Source: Pezicula radicicola (taxonomy: Eukaryota; Ascomycota; Leotiomycetes; Helotiales; Dermateaceae). Taken from it: DNA of 64,000 bases. Location of the stretch: assembly GCA_003008705.1 (NCBI GenBank), contig PDUO01000076.1:84576-148575 (forward strand), in the 5' to 3' direction. Below the pieces are notes generated by a model. That model was not told where the DNA came from and searched no databases. It worked only from the letters and a program-made list of their open reading frames with translations. Positions within the stretch are counted from its first letter, which is position 1, and every line of letters begins with the position of its first letter. A program made the translations under genes and the position numbers. Shown in pieces: positions 49,061 to 59,254 of this stretch.

Positions 49061-50203
49061 GGCTGCTGATTACGACGAAGCGTCAATAAAAAGGGAGGTG
49101 ATGAGGGATATGGCGGTGAAAGGGTTCTCGCAACGTTGAGATCGAGAGCACTTGGAAGTTAGAATGTAATAGATCACGAAAAAGAAGATTCGTGGTCGAT
49201 GAAGACTTGGTTGATGCAAAGATTGGGAGGTGGAGGAGGAAGTTGTAAGGAAGGTCGTCGGGAGCGATGTCACCAGCGTTGAACGTTCTGTGGGCCGGAG
49301 GGTCTGGCCGCTTTTAGATTAGGGGTCGTGCTGCTTTCTAAAGGGACGGGTTGCGAGGGGTCGATTGGCCGGAGGGTTCGTATGATGGTCTTTTGCGAAT
49401 ATCTTCACACCGACCTCACCAAAAACACACGTAGCTCTCTGCAACCAGACCCAAAACCAATCACACCGACTTAAATACTGGAACTCATGAGCTGTACTCT
49501 GTACCGTAACGTGGTCACTTTTTATTCTGCCGCCTGCGAGGCAACAGAGAGAGCAAGCTGGCATCGCCACATTAGCCGCGCGTTTGTTCTCTCAGGCCTC
49601 TCACTTCAAGCACTTATGCGAGTACAGTGAATACGATGCCAAGCAGGCTGCTCCAGACCGATTTTGCACCCAGCTTATGTTTGGCATCAGCGATTGCGCA
49701 TGCAGGGCAGCCATAAGACTAATTTCTGCAGGCCAGAAGCACGCTGTACTACGGTACGAATCTACGGAAAGGAGTGCACATGTTGTACAGTAAGCAGCTT
49801 ATTAGTCTGGTTTTGGTTGACGGAGGCGGCCTACTGTAGATAAGAGCTTCTTGGTGTCACTATTGAGGGGCATTCGTAGTGGGGTAAATATGACAAGAGC
49901 TTAGACTTTAGAGCATAGGCTGCTTGCAGCTGAATGAGTTTCAAGAGACGACCAATAGAAGAGATATTATTGAGCATAAGTTTTATGAAACACTATCGAG
50001 TTCAGTTAAGCTTCGCATCGAGCATGGATCTAGCCTGAACGGGAGTCCTTTCATGGAAAAGGCATGGAGATATGAGTTGTGTGTGAAAAGAAACTATTAA
50101 CCACTTTACTAAGGTAGACAAGAAATAGTAGCTTATGAGATCGAGATAGCACAATCCATCCTCCTCATTAGCGGCCACGGGATAATTTTCCGACTAAGTC
50201 CGG

Positions 50204-50655
50204 ACATTTAATTTAATTTTTATTTCGCCAACAACCCGAGGGGGGTTAGTTTGGGCGATGCGATTATTGTAGCGATGCGATCATATTATTTCTAACCCTT
50301 TAACCTTAATAAGTAAAATTAAACAAAAAACATCGGTATAATCCTTATACGAAGGATAGATTTTTTGCACTTGAGCCTGGTCCAAGCGTTTTAGCTGTGA
50401 AATGGATTGGTTTGGGTGAAGAAACGCTTGGACCAGGCTCAAGTGCAAAAAATCTATTCTTCGTAGTTGAATATATATTCCTACAAGAAAGTAAATAATT
50501 TCATTAAGTATAGACTTAGATATAAGACTAATAGATTCTTATATTACTACTATTCGCTTAGGAGTATGATCGCATCGCTATAATAATCGCATCGCCCAAA
50601 CTACTGTAACCCTCCTAGGGTTGCCAAAAATAAAATTAAAAAAAATAACATTTTA
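50204..50655. mobile_element. MITE-like nested inverted-repeat element
   Basis: Two outer arms of roughly 80 bp, about 50211-50291 and 50566-50640, are imperfect inverted copies of each other. Each begins with an ATTTAATTTTTATTT-like end and contains two copies of GCGATGCGAT about 17 bp apart (left arm near 50255-50280). The interior holds a second, shorter palindrome. The element has no coding capacity. ACATTTA at 50204-50210 and ACATTTTA at 50648-50655 flank it and could be a degenerate target duplication. This structure fits a non-autonomous fold-back DNA element. The family is not recognised and boundaries are approximate. Confidence 0.7.
50347..50466. repeat. Internal near-perfect palindrome of the MITE-like element
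   Basis: The arms 50356-50391 and 50422-50457 are exact reverse complements over 36 bases, with about nine further mostly matching bases on the outside and a 30-base loop. A transcript through it would form a long stable hairpin. This inner pair matches better than the outer arms, so it may be younger or under constraint. Confidence 0.9.
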
Positions 50656-51128
50656 TTCAGAACATCACGTGGTAGCTAACAAGTAGATCAACACTCTCAT
50701 TCAAACTGAGGAGAAATTAAAGTTGCCGATTGCGCTGGACACTTTCTGTTTCTAGCCGAACAAAGTCTAGTGCCTAAGAAGTCTTATAGCAACTAGAAAA
50801 CCAACCGGAAACAATGTCACCCCTACAAAACTATCTAGGAGTCTAGAATGATAGTTACATAGCAGGATAGGAATCTACTTGACCTAAGTAACTTACTTGA
50901 CTTGAATAGCTTATTTGACTTGAGCAACTTACTTCTTACTTAGCTTGAGCATCTGGTTTAAAGCTTGTAGCTATACGCTTACATCCAAACAAAAAGAATT
51001 GTGTATTTGCTATGTCGATAGCTTGCTTTTATATATACATCCAAGATGCCGAATCGCTATGCAGGTCCAAAATAAGCGCACTTGACCAAGAGCATTTTCT
51101 AGCTCTCTTCGATCATTTCTGCTACTTA

Positions 51129-54100
51129 CTATGCCCATCCGAAAACCTCTCCAACACTCAAAGAATTGTATCTGACACCCACAAGGGCAACTAGAACCCC
51201 AATGACATCCACAATTAATAGCACCGCGCCAGCCATCATGAATTTAGGACTGAAAATACGATACAGCATCAGATGTCTTCTTAACCAACCAGCCCACATC
51301 GTTGTACATAGCCCTACCACAGCATAGTAAGCCAAATGCCACGCCAGAGCGGCCGCAACTCCCTTCAACAAACCCTTCTTCTTGGGCTTCTGCTTCCATA
51401 GTACGATTAGAGGCACAGCAGAAGCAGCCAGGATCTGCGCACCGAAAGAATTGAGAGCTACCAGAACAGGTGACCAAGGGTAGCGAATGGTATGCAAGGG
51501 AATGAACGCGGATTCCCATTGAATAGAAGAGAGTGTTGCTTGGTGTCCTGTTTTAAAGAAGTGGAAAGAGCCGAGCAGAGCGAGGACAACGGGACCGATA
51601 GGCGAGTTGGAGAGAGAGTTGAGGTCGATTACTTCCAAAAGGGAAAGGATCTGCCATGCCATGAGGGAAATTGCTCCGGCACCCATGGGTTTCTGGACCA
51701 TGAGCACCGTAAGAAGAATATTTGTCAGGAGGAGGAAATATCGTGCACCATGGGTATTGGCATAACCAAGGATGGTGACTGTAGCGCCAGTTTGCGTCTT
51801 CATTTGCGCATCCTTTGGTGATGAAGATGATGGAGTGGTGGTAGAGATAGATACGCAAGGGGTGGCAAAGCCAAACGCTGTAGTTCCCGCCGCGAGAGCC
51901 ATCGCAAAGATAGTTTGTGCTATCGGGACACGGATATACTTCAGACGACCAGTTGCGAGATTTGGGAACCAATCGCCATCGTCAGCGGCGTCCAGAATCC
52001 AGAAGATAGCGCTAAGAAGAAGGCCACCTCTGAATACCCAGCTGATCCAGGCAGGAGCAAAACCTTCGTAGGAACGACTGCTTGTGTAGTAGGATTTAAT
52101 GACGGCAGGGAGGAAGACCGTCAGCGTGAATGGGATGATAAGTTGCCAGGGCGCGGAGGTCGATGACGTGGCCGAAGCGTAGTAGGTAGATCTACAGTAA
52201 GGCATCTGTTCTTCTCTGCAGAGCTTCGAGAATGATGCTACCCAGCCAAGACCAACGAACACTAAGGAGTGATATACACCCATGGTTCTGTCATCTAATC
52301 TCTTCTGGCGAAGTGACGAAACGGCGGATATCAATCCAAAGGTAGAAATGAAGAACAAGAGAATCGAATCCTCCCAGATGGTATAAGAGTTTGATGCAAA
52401 GCCAATAGACTGGCTGATGGTGACCACTATGGCGAACCAGCCCCATACAGTTGTAGGTACAAGGTTGCTCAGAAGATCGTTGGCCTTGACCTTCGCGTAT
52501 AGTGCACCCAACAGCCCTCCCATTGCGCCTCCTGCCAGAGCGGCATTGATCATGCTTCCTTCTAGAAGAACAAATGGGATTGGCGCAAGGACTGCACCGA
52601 CACCCGTACCAGCTAAAGCGGCCATGACAATTTGTCGACTTGATCCTTCATCTTCGACATCTTCAAGTTGTCCTTTCGCAAAGCTTGCCAGCTCTGCTTC
52701 GAGCTCTGCCCTGTCTAGTTCTTCAATCAGAGCTGCATCAGTAGAACCATATTCAGCATTACCATTGGCATACAGTATCAATGCAGCCACCCCAGCTGCG
52801 AGAATTGTAATTCCCAAAACCATACGTGGAACATCAAACCGGGCCCATAGACTTCTACAAATTCGAAGGGTTTCTTCCTGATATGCTGAGAATGCATAGT
52901 AGCCATCTTTCCAATTCTGGTCCTTGGTGCCTTTAGCCGTTATAGCTTGCTCAGCCTTGGCCCAGAGAGCATATGGTGAGCCATCGATTGTGCTCTCATC
53001 CATTCCTCTCGCGGTATAATACGCTGCTTGATACCTCTTGATACCTGCAGCTGCCATTCTAGCTACAGCTGCCAAATTTTGCCAAGCTGAGCCCTTCTTT
53101 CCTGCAAATGCTTCTTCGATTGGACTTCCTAGGTTGTTAAATGGAACGGGCAAACCCAGAAGCAGTGCTAGGGTCGGCACCAAATCGATTTGATTAACTG
53201 GCCTCTCTTTTGCTGTCTGTGGAGGCGTGGCATATGCCGGATCAGTGCGTCCAAATACCCCCTTCTTAGAATACATCCACAGAGCAGCTTGAACCTCATC
53301 ATCACTCTCACCACCATGGTCTCCTTTTCCATCCATGCCATGATCGCCCATAACCACTAAAAGTGTATCATCGCTCAACTTTCCAACCACATCTCGCAGA
53401 ACGAGATCCATCTGCTGAAGTTTGGCTGTCATAGCAGGATGGTTCGGACCATACCTGTGGCCGGCATGATCAACGCCCAAGTAATGCCCAATCATAACAT
53501 CCCACAACCCCCTTTTCTCTTCCTCGAGGAGAGGGATAATATGCTCGGTAACACCATTGTCGACCGTGTGTAGATCCCAGACGTTGAAACTATCATATGC
53601 TCTGCTTAACCCTTCCTCGAAATATCCAGGGAACAAGGCGGTCCATGTATCATCACCAAGGTGTACAATCCTCCTTCCGGCATCTTTGAGCTGCATAAGT
53701 AGATTATCTTCCTCAATAGCTGTCCCTGCGAAATTCGAGCCTGCATCTATAAATGTAGGTAGTGTGCCTGTTGTAAGTCCCTTTAACCGCTGTAATGTCG
53801 TAGTTGGTGGATCCGCAATAAATGGCAGGAGAAAGGCATTCTGCGGCTCTTTCACAGCAGTTTCGTAAAGGAAGGGTAGAGCGTTGTGGAATGCCTGAGC
53901 CGGTTCGGCAGTAGTATTTGAGAAAGGTACGGTGAAATCATAGCGCAAAGCGTCAATAATTATCACAACAGCTTTCTCAAAAGTCTTTGGGTGCCAGCAT
54001 CCTCCTTCTGGTGTACCGCTGCCTTTAAAGGTGCTGCTGAGCCCAATAGGTGGGTCAGCGCAAGAGGATTTCTCCTCAAGAACAAGACGTGTAAGGAGAA

Positions 54101-54437
54101 AACCTTTGGTAAAGAAATAAATTCCAGACGCATGAATGAATCTGCGCAGCACATCAGTAATTGTCAACCAACATTTCCAAGACGCAAACACCCACAGTAG
54201 CCAGACAAAGAAGCCTACCACCCACCACCACTCCTTCTTAAATGTTCCAGCCTTCCTCTCGTATAGCCTCTCCAGTGTGGTTTTCTGCTCCTTCTCCGGG
54301 CCCAGCCCATTCTCCTTCATTATATTTGACACTTTCTTCGCATCTTCTGCGTCTTTTGCAGCCTTGGCGCGTGCATATTGTGCAGCTATAGATGTGTGGT
54401 CGCCAGCTGCAGGTTTTGGGACGGGGTTTCCGGCCAT
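51129..54437 (-). CDS. GPI13: GPI ethanolamine phosphate transferase 3 (Gpi13/PIG-O)
   Basis: One uninterrupted minus-strand frame of 1102 residues. A cytosolic N-terminus with a coiled stretch is followed by a membrane segment at about 72-89 (WVVGFFVWLLWVFASWK). The lumenal catalytic domain of the alkaline-phosphatase fold follows, with the metal-site motifs VVIIIDALRYD (Asp about 162), HYLGVDHAGHRYGPNHP and VVMGDHGMDGKGDHGG. The C-terminal half carries many hydrophobic helices, as expected for this multi-pass ER protein. Gpi13 adds ethanolamine phosphate to the third mannose of the GPI precursor, the group later joined to proteins. It is essential in yeast and needed for GPI-anchored wall proteins. 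Length and motifs match the family; absence of introns is notable but unproblematic. Confidence 0.95.
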   Translation of the reverse strand: MAGNPVPKPAAGDHTSIAAQYARAKAAKDAEDAKKVSNIMKENGLGPEKEQKTTLERLYERKAGTFKKEWWWVVGFFVWLLWVFASWKCWLTITDVLRRFIHASGIYFFTKGFLLTRLVLEEKSSCADPPIGLSSTFKGSGTPEGGCWHPKTFEKAVVIIIDALRYDFTVPFSNTTAEPAQAFHNALPFLYETAVKEPQNAFLLPFIADPPTTTLQRLKGLTTGTLPTFIDAGSNFAGTAIEEDNLLMQLKDAGRRIVHLGDDTWTALFPGYFEEGLSRAYDSFNVWDLHTVDNGVTEHIIPLLEEEKRGLWDVMIGHYLGVDHAGHRYGPNHPAMTAKLQQMDLVLRDVVGKLSDDTLLVVMGDHGMDGKGDHGGESDDEVQAALWMYSKKGVFGRTDPAYATPPQTAKERPVNQIDLVPTLALLLGLPVPFNNLGSPIEEAFAGKKGSAWQNLAAVARMAAAGIKRYQAAYYTARGMDESTIDGSPYALWAKAEQAITAKGTKDQNWKDGYYAFSAYQEETLRICRSLWARFDVPRMVLGITILAAGVAALILYANGNAEYGSTDAALIEELDRAELEAELASFAKGQLEDVEDEGSSRQIVMAALAGTGVGAVLAPIPFVLLEGSMINAALAGGAMGGLLGALYAKVKANDLLSNLVPTTVWGWFAIVVTISQSIGFASNSYTIWEDSILLFFISTFGLISAVSSLRQKRLDDRTMGVYHSLVFVGLGWVASFSKLCREEQMPYCRSTYYASATSSTSAPWQLIIPFTLTVFLPAVIKSYYTSSRSYEGFAPAWISWVFRGGLLLSAIFWILDAADDGDWFPNLATGRLKYIRVPIAQTIFAMALAAGTTAFGFATPCVSISTTTPSSSSPKDAQMKTQTGATVTILGYANTHGARYFLLLTNILLTVLMVQKPMGAGAISLMAWQILSLLEVIDLNSLSNSPIGPVVLALLGSFHFFKTGHQATLSSIQWESAFIPLHTIRYPWSPVLVALNSFGAQILAASAVPLIVLWKQKPKKKGLLKGVAAALAWHLAYYAVVGLCTTMWAGWLRRHLMLYRIFSPKFMMAGAVLLIVDVIGVLVALVGVRYNSLSVGEVFGWA

Positions 54438-55065
54438 TTTTGAGGGCCGGACAAGGGGAATTGACTACCTCAGAGGGTAATCCGTAAATGGCATTTGTGC
54501 TATAAGTCAGTAGAAGAAAAGAGAAAGTGAAATAAGGAGTGTTGTTGTCGAGCTTGTATCGTGCTGTCATTCGCGTACATTTTTCGAGAGATGGTGAACG
54601 CGACGTACGGATCCTCGGCTGCCTCTACTTTTGCAACAGATACCAGGAGATATTGGAAATATCGGAAAGTCCAGAGGATATTTGACAAGTAACATGCAAG
54701 CTATTGATATACAAGTTGTTATACTCAGAAACATTATGTATTGCTCCGCTGCTACATTGGGAGTCTGGATTCAGCTTTCCAGTCCTAGTAAGCTGTAAGT
54801 TAAGTAGACCTCTAGTTTCAAAACAATTCACGCAGAGAGCCAGACCATTGGATGAAGTATTTATTCCAATAATATGACAAAGAGAAACACGTCGAACCCC
54901 GCATCCCGATACGCCGAAGCCTTATGTTACATGAGATACCAGCCAAAGCCTTATTGAGTCCTTCCTCCAGCTTCTTGACCATAACTTCTTCCATTGCGTT
55001 AGAGTCCTATCAAACGACCTGACCATCCAAAAAACCAACGAGACCTCATGTGGCGAGTAACATGT
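54438..55065. other. Intergenic gap, GPI13 / VPS68
   Basis: The GPI13 promoter and VPS68 3' flank, 628 bp. No gene or repeat recognised. Confidence 0.5.
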
Positions 55066-55734
55066 TTATAGAGCCAAGTTGTACGAATATTCGTCCTCCA
55101 TGTTCTGGCTAACCCAGAGCACAACGCTGCTAGCCATAACCCCTCCATTAGCGACCACGTTCGCAACGCCCATCCAGGTAGTTGGCCAGCTAGTCTCCGT
55201 CACAATGTACTTCAAGACCAATACTGTAACCCCGCCTGCCATTCCGCCTGCCAAGCTTGCAAACCCCAAGAATAGCACCACGCGCGCCTTCCAGGCAACA
55301 CCAGATCCAGAGTATGAGAATGAGTCGGCGGAAAGACGACTCTTCTCAATAGAGTTGATAATGAGCATGCCGAGAGAGGAGAAGATGAGAGGCAGCCAGT
55401 CGATAAAAGTAATGTGGACGGTCGAACCATTAAGTGCGGATTTGGACCAGACTGCAGCATCGAGGAGGATGAAGAAAGCAAGGGAGAACTATCGCCATTC
55501 CGTTAGCAAATATTCAGGTTCGTTATAGAGTCGTGGTGATGTGCATGTGCTCAAGGCGCAATGAATGGACACGCTTGCATATTGCACCATCTGTTTATCT
55601 TACAACCCCACCACCAAAGGGCTAATGAATCTATAACGTACCAGAGCACCAGCTCCATAGACACCTGCGCTCCTAGCTGTAGCACTGTTCATCCATTCTG
55701 GTCTTCTGAACTTCCAGAGGCGTTCTTCCGACAT
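55066..55734 (-). CDS. VPS68: Vps68 (UPF0220 family membrane protein)
   Basis: Two minus-strand exons, 55734-55642 and 55488-55066, give 171 residues. It starts MSEERLWKFRRPEW and has four hydrophobic segments: about GVYGAGALFSLAFFILLDA, ITFIDWLPLIFSSLGMLII, VVLFLGFASLAGGMAGG and VVANGGVMASSVVLWVS. The LDAAVWS segment and the IDWLPLIFS segment are typical of the TMEM50/Vps68 family. Yeast Vps68 works with Vps55 at late endosomes in sorting to the vacuole. The second exon joins in phase 0 and ends ENMEDEYSYNLAL-like at the TAA. Confidence 0.92.
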
Positions 55735-56449
55735 ACTGGCAACGGGAGACTGCGAACTTCTGCTTGGACTTATTCAACAATTCCAAGACTGTATTCTTCC
55801 GCGATTTGGTGTAGCTCGACTCTGCTATTGTATGGAATGGCCGTTTGGATGTTTTGTTAGGGTAGAACCAGCTATGTCGTCTTGAGCTTGAGCTGCTTGC
55901 GTGGACTTGAGCTTGGTGAGGCTCAGCCTGGATTAGCGCTCATATCATGTGATCTTCGATGACCCCACCCCGCCTCTGAATAACTAACTGCTTTTCAGAT
56001 CCTCCGATCTTCAGCATCCCCTTTTCTGATTCTTAGAAAAGAAGACAGTAAAGGGAGAGAAAAGGATGTGTTACCCTTACAACGGCCACAGTGTGACGTT
56101 CCAATATTTGCTTGCATATTTGAGTCACGTGCAGTGGCGTTCGGAACCTCTGCAAAGTACGGCTTTCAATCCCGCGATATACACTTCATCTCCCTTTTAT
56201 CTCCTTCCTCCTTGACACAAATGACCCCAAGGAGGAAGTCCGGGGAAGCTCATACTCGGCACTCTTGAAGAGTGGGATGCTAAAGATCAATATCAAAAGG
56301 ACCGGGGCGAAATGCAGTAGTGCTTCTCAAGTTCAAATCTCAACATTAAATCTCATGGTAGTTCATTTATTTCGGCAATCTTTTATGCCAGCTGAAAATA
56401 CGCTACAATTCTCACATATCTACTTGCTCTATACTTATCTTTAGATACG
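55735..56449. other. Divergent gap, VPS68 / GH127
   Basis: About 715 bp holding two divergent promoters. TCAGCTTGAGCTTGG-like repeats lie near 55885-55925. No specific site recognised. Confidence 0.5.
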
Positions 56450-58741
56450 ATGCAAATCCCCCTTATCAGCACCCTTCTTGCCACGCTTCTACCGTCTCAG
56501 TTGAAGACACCCGATAACGCTTGTATGTGTTAAATGACAACTCCATATCTTCATTACTTGGTTTTCTAAAATACATCAGTACTTCCATACGTTTTTGATC
56601 CAATTCCATTGGGCTCAATTAAACCTCAGGGATGGATGCTGGATCAACTCCAACTAATGGCCGACGGTCTTGCTGGGCATCAATATGACTTCTACCGCTT
56701 TGTTAAAGATAGTTCTTGGACTGGTGGAGACCAAGAATATTCCACCCTCAACGAGGCATGGCCATATTGGTTCAATAGTATTGTTCCTCTCGCCTATACC
56801 TTAGATGATACACGTCTCAAGCAACAGGTTCAAAGCTCAGTTGACTACTTGCTGGAGCATCAGTTTGCCGATGGCTGGATTGGACCGGAATCAAATGTGC
56901 AATATAGAATGTTCTGGCCGAGAACTCTGGTTCTTATGGGATTGACTCAATATCTTGAAGCAGAGCCAAACCAAGCCCCACATGTACTGCCACACCTGTA
57001 CAGATACATGAATTTGACGAGATCAATGCTACAAGATGATTATTTGGGTTATCTTGGAAGGCCGGATAGCAAGTTTGATTACCACTGGGGAATCACGCGG
57101 TCTCAAGACATGATCATATCCTTGCAATGGTTGCATGACTATTACCCAGAAGGCAATGAGCAGCTTCTATTGGATATCATGAATCTCTTCAACGAAAAAG
57201 CATGGGACTGGGCCTACTTCTACAGCGAGGAAGTCTTCCCTAAAAAGGATCTGGAATTGTTCCCAATCCCAGATGATCCTGATGAAGATCTATTTTGGTA
57301 TTATCACGGCGTTAATTCAGCAATGGGACTGAAAGCATTGCCGGTGGTGCGTCGCTTAACTCATAATGACACTCTTCTCGAAATTACTAGGAGAGGTGTG
57401 AACTGGACTTTTGAGTATCATGGCTCGCCTTCTGGATCCATTATAGGCGAGTACGCTTTGTGCTGGAGAGGACGCACTTGCTAATGACTTTAGCCAGGTG
57501 ATGAGCCGTGGTCTGGTTTGTCACCGACTCGAGGCTCTGAGCTCTGTACTGCTGTGGAAGCTATGTATTCGCTTGCGTACAATTACCGCGCAATTGGAGA
57601 TTGGGAGTTTGCTGATCGTGCGGAATTGGCTGCCTTTAACGCTCTACCTGGTGGGGTATCAAGTGATTGGTGGTCACATCAGTACTTGACTCAAATTAAC
57701 CAGGTATTTCCTGTCTGCCCATCTATTTCCTGACCTTGATCTGACCCTGCAATAGCCATATTCTCGGGATCTCATTGAGACACCCTTCAACAACGTTAAC
57801 TCGTTAGGCCAGACATTTGGCTTAGAGCCAGATTACCCATGCTGTACTGTCAACCATCCTCAAGGGTAAGTTGTGTTGTCGTTCATGCACGTACCTCCTA
57901 ATATTTTTTCAGATTTCCAAAATTCCTTGCTGCAACATATGTCAAAGTCGGCAGTGATGGCATCGGACACGCACTGTTGACTCCCTCGAAGCTCACCACC
58001 ACACTGAAGCAAAGTAACAAAGTAACTATCGAGTGTGAAACCATTTACCCATTTGGGAACACACTCACCTACACAATAACCGCCGACTCACCCTTCAACT
58101 TCTTTGTCCGCATTCCACAATGGGCCATCCTCTCAACCTCAACTCTGAAAATTAACAGCAACTCCCATCAAGCCCTAAAGCCAGATTCCACAACCGGCAT
58201 GCACAAAATTTCATTGCCAGCTGGCAAGACAAAAATAGTGTACACTTTCAACGCTGAAATCAAAGTCGTACCACGAGCTAGAGATACCGTGGCAATCTAC
58301 CACGGCGCCCTGCTCTACGCCATTCCTATTGCTGGCCATGCACATGCCGCTCCACCACGAGACTACAGATCACACGAACTAATCCCCAAAAAATGGACGA
58401 CCCCCCTTGCAAAAGATTACACCATCAACAACACTACTTCCTGGAATATTGCAATTGATCCTACCACTTTCAAATTCTCCACAGCTGCCACAGGGGCCGA
58501 TTTCCCTTTGCCAAACCCAATTTTTAGTTGGAGTGAGGAAGGAGAAGGCCCACCAACAACAATTACAGGAATGGGCTGCGAGATTGAATGGGGTTTGTTT
58601 AAAGGGGCACCGGCTGATCCGCCTTTGGAAAGGAAGTGCTTGGGGGAGTTTTTCAAGGTTACGATGGTGCCGTATGGGGCAGCCAAATTACATATGGCTG
58701 AATTACCTACTGTGCGGTTTGAAGAAAAGGCTGAGCTGTAG
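56450..58741 (+). CDS. GH127-family beta-L-arabinofuranosidase-like protein
   Basis: Five exons, 56450-56522, 56580-57446, 57498-57703, 57756-57865 and 57913-58741, give 694 residues. [17 protein letters not shown] is a short hydrophobic N-terminus, probably a signal peptide. The body is the DUF1680/GH127 (alpha/alpha)6 barrel: [40 protein letters not shown]. Glu316 in GDE, Glu328 and Cys330 in GSELC, and Cys411/Cys412 in PDYPCC correspond to the acid/base, zinc-ligand and nucleophile positions known from HypBA1, so the active site looks complete. A beta-sandwich C-terminal part follows. Intron 2 (57447-57497) has a GC donor; only this splice restores IIGDEPWSG. Likely removes L-arabinose residues from plant wall polymers. 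Confidence 0.9.
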
Positions 58742-59168
58742 CTCCTGGGTGCAAGTGCACATGAAATGGCTTCACCTTAAAACATACCCCGAGCTTGTGT
58801 TCGAGATTTAATGAGTAGAAAATAGTTTAAAGGGGCAAATAGGCATCAAAGAAATACTACCCAATAGTGCTAACACAAGCCTTAAGTCGAATACCGGAAC
58901 TATGTGAGTTACCCAAGTTAAGTAATTCACGTAAGTAATCGACCTTATACTTTTATCAGACTCTAAGGTATATCATACAGCTTCATTACATAGAATATTT
59001 TCCAGGCTCTAGTTTCTCTACATTTAGTCTTAGTCGTACAGTACTACAACAATATTTGGCGGGTCAGAACCGAGGAAACCACAAACCCCGAAGAGAGAGA
59101 AAAAAGAAGACACAAAGTCAACAGACAACCACAACAACACCAAAAAAGAAGAAGATATTCTCTACTCT
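58742..59168. other. Intergenic gap, GH127 / tRNA-like
   Basis: GH127 3' flank and AT-rich DNA. At 58903-58942 there is a GTTACCCAAGTTAAGTAATT-type tract, related to those in other gaps. Confidence 0.5.
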
Positions 59169-59254
59169 CTCTCCCTCGGGTGGGCTCGAACCACCAACCT
59201 CTCGATCTCTTAATATAGTATTTAACAGTCGAACGCGCTAGCCAACTAAGGAGA
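59169..59254 (-). tRNA. tRNA-Asn (GUU)-like gene, D arm damaged
   Basis: The minus strand carries acceptor halves TCTCCTT and AGGGAGA and an anticodon stem TTCGA/TCGAG with GTT at 59226-59224. An intron of about 15 nt follows the anticodon, and the T arm is GGTGG-TTCGAGC-CCACC. These match tRNA-Asn well. However, the 5' half of the D stem is missing (the sequence runs TTAGTTGGCTAGCGCG, about five bases short) and two extra bases sit between T stem and acceptor. It is either a tRNA pseudogene or a gene with an unusual D arm. Confidence 0.55.

Larger units (their letters stand above)
49061..51128. other. Intergenic region, actin / GPI13
   Basis: The actin promoter and leader occupy the left end, with CT-rich sequence in the actin sense. 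The region 50204-50655 is a nested inverted-repeat element (listed separately). At 50877-50960 there is a tract of imperfect ACTTACTTGACTTGA repeats. No protein gene seen. Confidence 0.55.
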
